Assembly (NCBI RefSeq): GCF_002356335.1
Contig: NZ_AP018165.1
Location: 3,844,001-3,908,000 of the forward strand
Direction of reading: 5' to 3'
DNA length: 64,000 bases
DNA from: [Mycobacterium] stephanolepidis
Lineage (GTDB): Bacteria > Actinomycetota > Actinomycetes > Mycobacteriales > Mycobacteriaceae
Of the stretch, positions 58,027 through 64,000 are shown piece after piece. Numbering within the stretch: position 1 is the stretch's first letter; each line of letters opens with the position of its first letter. The position numbers and the translations under genes are program-made. Below the pieces are notes generated by a model. The model saw only the letters and a program-made list of their open reading frames with translations, ran no database searches and was not told the origin of the DNA.

Positions 58027-58889
58027 CGGCCGAAATTACCACCGCGCGTCCGTGATTCGGGGCTGGTCACCGAACGTTCACCGGTATTTCCCACGTGGTG
58101 AGACCGAATCTGCGCGGCCCGCTGCCAAATACGTTCTCGCAGTTGCTCGATATCCGCCGGATACGGCTCCGACAGAACGTCGGCTCGCGCCTGTTCCGCG
58201 ATGGCAACCTCGCGGCGATAGTTCAGGAAGATCTGAATCTCGCCGTCGCGGTCGGCCAGGTACTCATAGTCCGTATGCCACGGCTCCGTGATGCGCATCA
58301 ATTCGGCATGGGTGGCCCACTGTCGCAATGTCTGCGGCCCACCCGCCAACACCAGTACTCCGCCGATTCGTTCGGCGCTCTCCCACCCGGTGGGTGCCGG
58401 CGTGTGCGGGTACTCCCGTTGCCCCGCGGGCATCTGCCGCCACGCCCGGAACTCAGCTGCCCGGCTGTCGAGCCCATGGGTGCGCCAGCGCACGGTCCCG
58501 TCGGGTGTGGTCGGCGGCCGCCGACGCAATGCCCTGGCCGCCTGCCGGGTGAGCACGGTCAGATGCGACGGCAGCAGCACGATCGGGTCCGCGGGCTCGG
58601 CATCGAACGGATTCGGATCGAGATGCGCACGGTCGATGAGGACCAGCGTGCCGGGCTGCCGCTGATAGGCCAGGCCCCACAGCAGCCGCGCCAGCATCTT
58701 GGCGCCGGACTCATCGGATAGCACGTGCCACGTTTCATGAAACCGGTTGGTGGAGAAGCGCACATCGACATCGGCGCGCAGGGTGATGATCGTGTAGGAC
58801 CTTCCGTCGAGCGCCATGGAATGCCGGTGCAGCTTCATCACGCTGTCCGGTGTCGCGGCCGCGGGTGGCCGCACCGCTGTATCGGCCAC
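58023..58889 (-). CDS. Hypothetical protein
   Basis: 288 residues, no signal peptide, membrane segment or Cys; unrecognised. SMALDGRSYTIITLRADVDVRFSTNRFHETWHVLSDE-type text suggests a mixed alpha/beta N-terminal domain, and the C-terminal third is Arg/Glu-rich and helical. GTG 58887-58889 follows AGGAGG at five bases, overriding the longer open frame. Coupled to the HAD phosphatase gene by a 4-base overlap. Confidence 0.7.
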   Translation of the reverse strand: MADTAVRPPAAATPDSVMKLHRHSMALDGRSYTIITLRADVDVRFSTNRFHETWHVLSDESGAKMLARLLWGLAYQRQPGTLVLIDRAHLDPNPFDAEPADPIVLLPSHLTVLTRQAARALRRRPPTTPDGTVRWRTHGLDSRAAEFRAWRQMPAGQREYPHTPAPTGWESAERIGGVLVLAGGPQTLRQWATHAELMRITEPWHTDYEYLADRDGEIQIFLNYRREVAIAEQARADVLSEPYPADIEQLRERIWQRAAQIRSHHVGNTGERSVTSPESRTRGGNFGR

Positions 58890-59052
58890 CTTCACCTCCT
58901 GATGTCTCGGCCGCCCACTGTGCCGGAACAGCAAACACCTCGGTCCGGGTCGCACGCAACCGAATTTGCGCAGGCCACGGACCCGAGGGTGCGCAATCCC
59001 AGACCGCAGCGCACTATGGTCGGGGCACCCCGACAACCTCTAAGGAGCCTCG

Positions 59053-59970
59053 ATGACGCGGACCGATGACGACAGCTGGGATCTGGCCTCAAGCGTCGGG
59101 GCGACGGCGACGATGGTGGCAGCGCAGCGTGCGCTGGCCAGTCGCGTACCCAACGCACTGATCAACGATCCCTACGCGGAGCCGCTGGTGCGCGCCGTCG
59201 GCATCGAGTACTTCACCAAGCTGGCCTCGGGTGATTTCGACCCCGAGCAGATGGCGGGTCTGGTGCAGTTGGGCATCACCGCGGACGGCATGGCCAACGG
59301 AATGGCAAGTCGCACCTGGTACTACGACACCGCCTTCGAGTCCGCCACGGCGGCGGGAGTGCGTCAGGCAGTCATCCTCGCATCCGGACTGGACACCCGG
59401 GCCTACCGCCTGAATTGGCCGGCGGGCACCACCGTGTACGAGCTCGATCAGCCGGATGTGATCGCGTTCAAGACCGACAACCTGGCAGCATTGGGGGCGT
59501 CGCCCAGCGCCGAGCGGCGGACCGTGGCGATCGACCTACGCGACGATTGGCCATCGGCTTTGAAGGCGGCCGGCTTCGATCCCGAACAACCCACGGTGTG
59601 GTCTGCCGAGGGACTGCTGATCTATCTGCCACCGGAGGCACAGGATCGGTTGTTCGCGTCGATCACCGAGCTCAGCGCGCCGGGTAGTCGCCTTGTCTGT
59701 GAGCAGGTGCCCGGTCTGGAGACCGCCGATTTTTCCAAGGCACGCGAGCTGACTCGTCAATTCGCGGGGGACACATTGGATTTGGATTTGGAGTCGCTCG
59801 TCTACGCCGAAGAGCGCCAAATGGCGGCGGACTGGCTGGCCGAAAACGGATGGTCAGTCATCACCGAGGAGAACGAGGCGCTCTACGCACGGCTCAACCT
59901 GGAGCCGCCGAACCCATTGCTGCGCTCCATATTCCCGAACATCGTGTACGTCGACGCCACCCTGGGCTAG
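59053..59970 (+). CDS. Class I SAM-dependent methyltransferase (mycobacterial TIGR00027 family)
   Basis: 305 residues of the large mycobacterial family that includes Rv0725c and Rv0731c, neighbours of secY-adk-map in M. tuberculosis. SVGATATMVAAQRALAS, NDPYAEPLVRAVG, the SAM motif VILASGLDTRAYRLNWP and WSAEGLLIYLPPEAQD are typical. Substrate unknown, likely a lipid or polyketide carboxyl/hydroxyl. AAGGAG precedes ATG 59053. Stop overlaps the convergent permease stop in CTAG. Confidence 0.92.
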   Translation: MTRTDDDSWDLASSVGATATMVAAQRALASRVPNALINDPYAEPLVRAVGIEYFTKLASGDFDPEQMAGLVQLGITADGMANGMASRTWYYDTAFESATAAGVRQAVILASGLDTRAYRLNWPAGTTVYELDQPDVIAFKTDNLAALGASPSAERRTVAIDLRDDWPSALKAAGFDPEQPTVWSAEGLLIYLPPEAQDRLFASITELSAPGSRLVCEQVPGLETADFSKARELTRQFAGDTLDLDLESLVYAEERQMAADWLAENGWSVITEENEALYARLNLEPPNPLLRSIFPNIVYVDATLG

Positions 59971-61106
59971 CTCGCCACACGCGAACGCAGCAATTTCCAC
60001 CAGGTCCGCCTCGGCGCCTCGGGCTCGTCGGTATCGGAGTTCTCAAATGGAACCCCTTTATAGACGGCGAGATACATGTCGATCGTGGTCACGATGACGA
60101 TCATCAGCACCGGCCCCAGCACGATTCCCCAGAATCCGAACGCCGCGATACCCGAGAAGACCGCCAAGAGCATCAAGGCGGGATCCAACCGTGCTCCGCG
60201 CGGTACCAGGAAGGGGCGCAGCACATTGTCGATGTTGGAGACCACCAGCAGGTGCCAGGCGATGACGAACAGTCCGCCGATCGGGTGGCCGAAGAGAATC
60301 ATGCCGATACCGAACGGAATCGTCACGATGCCGCCCCCGAGCGGGATGATCGACAACGCGGTGAGCAGTATCGCGAAGAAGAAGAAACCCTGCCGAAATC
60401 CGGCGACATAGATCGAAGCGGCACCCGCGACACCCTGCGCCATCGCAATCACAAACTGCCCCTTGACCGTTCCGCGCACCATGGCGCCGATCTTGTCGAG
60501 GTACAGGTCGGTGATCTCCTCCCCCAACGGATTGAGCCGCCGCAGCAGGGTAAGCACCGCGTCCTGCTTGACCAGGAGCGAGACGAACACGTACAGGAAG
60601 ATGATGCACGCCGCGACCGCCGATGCGACGCTGCCGACCGCGCTCTGCAGCACCTGCAGCACCCCTTGCCCGACGTTCTCCGCCAACGATGCGATCGACT
60701 GTCGCAGGCTGTCCGGGGTCAACTGCACGTGCACGAATGGGATCCGGGCCAAGACGTCGTTGACCACCGCGAACGCCCGCTGCCCGAGTGCGGTCATGTC
60801 GGTGTCGTCCACCCAGTTAGAGACACTGTCGACCATGCGGGTGATCTGCACGGTCGCAACGTAAACCAGCGCACCGACCGGGACCACCACCGATCCCAGT
60901 GCGCATAGCAGCGTCAGGGTAGCGGCCACACCCGAGCCGAATCGCCGGCCCAGGCGCCGATACACCGGTGTGAACAGATACGCGGCTACCGCAGCGACGA
61001 CGATCAAGATGAAGTAGCCGCGCAGAAAATAGATACCCACCGCGATACCCACCGCGGTGAGGACAGCGAGCACACGTCTCTGAAATACGGTCAGTTCGGT
61101 GTTCAC
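59967..61106 (-). CDS. AI-2E family transporter (PF01594)
   Basis: 379-residue membrane protein with about eight helices: two near the N-terminus (~15-55), one at ~65-85, then a soluble loop (~90-150) and helices to ~345; SIIPLGGGIVTIPFGIGMILFG is the conserved family segment. Members export small molecules or ions; the AI-2 name reflects one homologue. GTG 61104-61106 with GAAGGG upstream is chosen over the longer frame. Confidence 0.9.
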   Translation of the reverse strand: MNTELTVFQRRVLAVLTAVGIAVGIYFLRGYFILIVVAAVAAYLFTPVYRRLGRRFGSGVAATLTLLCALGSVVVPVGALVYVATVQITRMVDSVSNWVDDTDMTALGQRAFAVVNDVLARIPFVHVQLTPDSLRQSIASLAENVGQGVLQVLQSAVGSVASAVAACIIFLYVFVSLLVKQDAVLTLLRRLNPLGEEITDLYLDKIGAMVRGTVKGQFVIAMAQGVAGAASIYVAGFRQGFFFFAILLTALSIIPLGGGIVTIPFGIGMILFGHPIGGLFVIAWHLLVVSNIDNVLRPFLVPRGARLDPALMLLAVFSGIAAFGFWGIVLGPVLMIVIVTTIDMYLAVYKGVPFENSDTDEPEAPRRTWWKLLRSRVAS

Positions 61107-61190
61107 ACCACGCCCTTCCGCCGGCAGCTGCACTCGACACGTTAGTCGGTGTCAGCTCCGGCCCCGGCGAAACATGCTGGTGCGGTGCGA

Positions 61191-62942
61191 CTAGAAGCGG
61201 TAGTCGCCCAACATCATGGTCTGTGCTCCGCCGATGGACCGCTGGGCGCGCTGCACCGTTTCCAGTGCCAGCTGCGCCACCCGCCCGAGCACCGCATCGG
61301 TGACGGCTGCGGCGGCGGGCTGCGAGGACGCCCGCTGCCGCAGCATCGCGGTCAGCGGTGAACTCGGGAAGTTCGCGATCCGAACATCGTCGTCGGCATC
61401 TATGTCCGCGAGCTTCTTGGCCTTGGCCACCGCGTCGCGGAACCCACCGAGCTCATCGACCAGGCCGTGCTCCAGCGCATCCCTGCCGGACCAGATCCGG
61501 CCCTGCGCAACCGCTTTCACGGCGTCGACACTGAGGTTTCGCCCGTCGGCGACACGTTGCACGAAATCTTCGTAGTGCATGTCGATCTCGGCCTCGACGA
61601 GATCACGCTGCTCATCGGTGAACGGTTCGTTACTCGACCACGCATCCGCATTGGCGTTGGTACGCAAGGTGTCCGAGGCGACCCCAAGCTTCTCCTTGAG
61701 TCCCCGGGTGATGAACTTTCCGGTAATCACCCCGATGGATCCGGTGATGGTGCCCGGGTTGGCGAGGATCGCGTCGGCACCCATGGCCACGTAGTAGCCG
61801 CCGGATCCGGCGACCGCACCCATGGACGCCACCACCGGCTTGCCCGCCTCACGCGCCCGCATCACTTCTCGCCAAATGGTTTCCGACCCGTTGACCGAGC
61901 CGCCGGGGCTGTCCACACGCAACACGATGGCGGCCACCGAATCGTCGGCGACGGCGTCACGCAGCGCCTCGGCGATCACGTCACCCCCGCTGGCCGGACC
62001 CGGCGGAAAGAGCCGAGGCCCGCTGCGGCCACTCACGATCGGACCTGCCAGGGTGACCACGCCGATGGTCCGCCGCGACGCCCGCCCGGGCAGGGCGGGC
62101 AGGCTCGGCACCTGTGGCCGGGTGGCTCGGGCATAGCGCGCCAGATACAGCAGCGGGGGTTCCTTCTCGGCCTGCACACCGGTCAATTCACCGATGCGCG
62201 CATACGCCTCATCGCGATATCCGATGCGGTCGACCAGACCGGCCGCCACCGCATCGGTACGCCGCAACGGCGCCCGGTCTGCCAGGGCGTCCACCTCGGC
62301 CGGGTCGAGCTTGCGTGATACGGCGACACCGTCGCGAACCTGTTCGGACAGACTCTCCAGCAGCCGCCCATCGGCTTCCCTCTGCGCCTCGGTGTAGCCG
62401 TCCTCGGTGAACAGGTTGGCCGCCGATTTGTACTGACCGCGAGTGAGAAACTCCGCCTCAACCCCGGCCTTGTCGAGAGCACCGCGCAGGAAGGTTCCGC
62501 TGGCCGCGAATCCGATGAGTCCAACGGTGCCGGAGGGTTGCATCCACACCTCGCCGAAGGCCGACGCCAAGTAGTAGGCCAGGGTGCCCGGATAGGTTTC
62601 GGACCACGCCACGCTCGGCTTGACCGCGCTGAACGCCTCGATGGCGGCCCGGAGCTCTTGGACGGCTCCGGCTGCGGCGGGCGGGATCTGCACCCGGGCG
62701 ATGAGACCGGCCACCCGCGGATCGTCGATCGCACGGTGGATGGCGGCGATGGTGTGCCGCAGCGACAGTGGCCTGCTCGCCCCGGAGAAGACCAGGCCCA
62801 GTGGATCGAAGTTGGCGGTTTCCGGCGGCACCTCGAGCAGGTCGAGCTCCAGGATGCAGTCCCGGGGTACTCCCCGGTGACGCGCGGTGTCGACCTTGGC
62901 CAGCAGGTCGTTGACGTCCGTGGGCGTGGTGAAGGCGAACAT
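61191..62942 (-). CDS. sppA: Signal peptide peptidase SppA
   Basis: Membrane serine protease digesting cleaved signal peptides. 583 residues, the double-length form: N-terminal half with the catalytic Lys region (FTRGQYKSAANLFT) and C-terminal half with the nucleophile Ser in MGAVAGSGGYYVAMGADAI; VDSPGGSVNGSETIW precedes it. Corresponds to Rv0724. No obvious signal anchor at the start. ATG 62940-62942 has a leaderless-type -10 box. Confidence 0.93.
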   Translation of the reverse strand: MFAFTTPTDVNDLLAKVDTARHRGVPRDCILELDLLEVPPETANFDPLGLVFSGASRPLSLRHTIAAIHRAIDDPRVAGLIARVQIPPAAAGAVQELRAAIEAFSAVKPSVAWSETYPGTLAYYLASAFGEVWMQPSGTVGLIGFAASGTFLRGALDKAGVEAEFLTRGQYKSAANLFTEDGYTEAQREADGRLLESLSEQVRDGVAVSRKLDPAEVDALADRAPLRRTDAVAAGLVDRIGYRDEAYARIGELTGVQAEKEPPLLYLARYARATRPQVPSLPALPGRASRRTIGVVTLAGPIVSGRSGPRLFPPGPASGGDVIAEALRDAVADDSVAAIVLRVDSPGGSVNGSETIWREVMRAREAGKPVVASMGAVAGSGGYYVAMGADAILANPGTITGSIGVITGKFITRGLKEKLGVASDTLRTNANADAWSSNEPFTDEQRDLVEAEIDMHYEDFVQRVADGRNLSVDAVKAVAQGRIWSGRDALEHGLVDELGGFRDAVAKAKKLADIDADDDVRIANFPSSPLTAMLRQRASSQPAAAAVTDAVLGRVAQLALETVQRAQRSIGGAQTMMLGDYRF

Positions 62943-62948
62943 GCCTTG

Positions 62949-62954
62949 AGCGTA
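62949..62954 (-). promoter_or_regulatory. Leaderless-type -10 box (TACGCT)
   Basis: On the minus strand TACGCT (62954-62949) ends six bases before ATG 62942. Confidence 0.5.
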
Positions 62955-63047
62955 CCGACGAATGCGGCCACGCTCCCAGCTACAAATCCGTGCTGCCGTT
63001 CTGCTCGGCGCGTAGGGTCTGAACCATTCGCTGGCGGAGGGGCAACG

Positions 63048-64000
63048 ATGACACGTGCACAGAAGACAACGGCCAAGAAATTGTTGGCCCGGGTCGCTGC
63101 GGTACTCGCGGTCACCACGGTATCGGGGTGTATCGATACGTCCGGGTCACGCGAACTCACCCCATCACAATCGACGTCATCGACGACGGCCGCCCCCGCC
63201 CGCAGCTATCCGGGTTTGTTTCCCGAGTATCGCGGCAAGTTTCACCCCAACCACACCGATCTGGGCGGGCGGAACAATGCCGAGCTTGCCGGTCTACTGC
63301 CTGTGGCTGCGGACTTTCCCGGACAAGGGGACACGCGCACACCTGACATCGCCTCCGATGACGGCTCCGGGCTGGGCATGCATGGCCAGACGGATGGTGA
63401 GACGCGGCCGCCCGAATGCCTGTACACACCGTTCGGTAAATCCTTTTCGAGGGCGCCGGACGGTTCGGACTGGAACCTCTATTACGCGGCCTCGACGCTG
63501 CACGAAGCGGATCCTGCCGGTGGCCGCATCGTCGTCACGGTGAATCGTGAACGCGAAGACACCGATGTATTCGCGTTGACCACCGACTGGATCAAGAAAT
63601 GCGGTCAGTACGACAAGGCGTTCCCGACATTCGCCAAGCCGGAGGTGCGTAATCGGCACGTCACCGATACCTTCGCGCCCGGACCGATCGTCGACGGAGT
63701 GCAGACCTACGTCTACACCAGCGCCGGCACCGACCTCGATGACACCTCCGCCGACAAACAGTCGTCGGGGGTGCGCGGACAACGCATCCTGCTCGCCAGG
63801 GTGCGCTCGGTCGTGTTCGAGGTGGAAGGCACCGATCCGATGGACGCGGGCCTGCTGGACCAGCTGATGGCCACCACCATCGCCAACGCCAACGCCAAGC
63901 ATGCGCCGCCGCCCGCCGACCAGAACGCCGGACGATTGGCCGGGCTGCCGACCTGCGACACCGTCGCGGCCCAACCCGGAAATCCGCAACCCGATCCGGC
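63048..64000 (+). CDS. Lipoprotein, 3' end missing
   Basis: At least 317 residues, cut by the right edge. The N-terminus has a basic start, a hydrophobic core (VAAVLAVTTV) and a lipobox VSGC with Cys28, then a Ser/Thr-rich linker and an exported domain (DWNLYYAASTLHEADPAGG, DVFALTTDWIKKCGQYD) that resembles PknH-sensor/LpqN-type extracellular modules; this is only a resemblance. GGAGGGG precedes ATG 63048. Divergent from sppA. Confidence 0.82.
   Translation, partial: MTRAQKTTAKKLLARVAAVLAVTTVSGCIDTSGSRELTPSQSTSSTTAAPARSYPGLFPEYRGKFHPNHTDLGGRNNAELAGLLPVAADFPGQGDTRTPDIASDDGSGLGMHGQTDGETRPPECLYTPFGKSFSRAPDGSDWNLYYAASTLHEADPAGGRIVVTVNREREDTDVFALTTDWIKKCGQYDKAFPTFAKPEVRNRHVTDTFAPGPIVDGVQTYVYTSAGTDLDDTSADKQSSGVRGQRILLARVRSVVFEVEGTDPMDAGLLDQLMATTIANANAKHAPPPADQNAGRLAGLPTCDTVAAQPGNPQPDP

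Overview
The window reads as a chromosomal segment of a rapidly growing, high-G+C mycobacterium, most likely of the Mycobacteroides abscessus-chelonae group. The grounds are near-identity in kind and order to M. tuberculosis blocks Rv3418c-Rv3465 and Rv0724-Rv0734, an ESX-4 type VII secretion locus that includes eccE4 (absent from M. tuberculosis ESX-4), and actinobacterial ribosomal, cutinase and F420-dependent genes. There are 64 protein genes, one of them interrupted by a stop codon, and no tRNA, rRNA, CRISPR array or insertion sequence that I can see. No stretch longer than 300 bases lacks a gene; the longest gap is the 267-base eccC4/eccD4 divergent region.

Layout. 1-1777: groES-groEL1 (groEL1 runs off the left edge) behind a CIRCE operator. 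1798-7134: a tightly coupled minus-strand operon alr, alpha/beta hydrolase, tsaE, tsaB, rimI, tsaD and an NTF2-like protein, mainly making the tRNA t6A modification. 7184-12030: gadB, nnr and glmS. 12096-15098: a serine-less hydrolase-like gene, then a three-gene minus-strand operon for an EspC-like protein with a type VII export motif and a large WXG-containing partner. 15202-19130: a flavin/F420 oxidoreductase, a PhoD-type phosphatase and glmM. 19234-20207: rplM-rpsI.

20441-23456 is a cassette of four unrecognised membrane proteins, less G+C-rich than its flanks. 23591-36356 is the ESX-4 locus: esxU-esxT closed by a strong intrinsic terminator, an Rv3446c-type accessory protein, eccC4, eccD4, mycP4, eccB4 and eccE4. 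36370-41144 holds a CGNR zinc-finger regulator divergent from an EamA transporter, with a striking inverted repeat between them, then three secreted cutinases and an epoxide hydrolase.

41145-45775 is infA-rpmJ-rpsM-rpsK-rpsD-rpoA-rplQ-truA. 45981-53940 is a mixed block: FAD monooxygenase, lipase, NfeD-like/SPFH pair, F420 oxidoreductase, rmlB-rmlC and a DUF4190-like gene with an in-frame amber codon. 53941-56631 is secY-adk-map. 56761-64000 holds a secreted HAD phosphatase, an unknown, a methyltransferase, an AI-2E-type permease, sppA and a lipoprotein cut by the right edge.

The most interesting regulatory signal is a 15-base string shared by only two places, both upstream of type VII substrate-type genes on the minus strand (esxU-esxT and the EspC-like operon 9 kb away). 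In both it is a GGAACC box followed after 16 bases by CGTCG or CATCG, which is what a mycobacterial SigM (ECF) promoter looks like. It suggests the two substrate operons are co-expressed for ESX-4. Ten genes also carry a TANNNT box 6-7 bases before the start codon, the hallmark of leaderless transcription.
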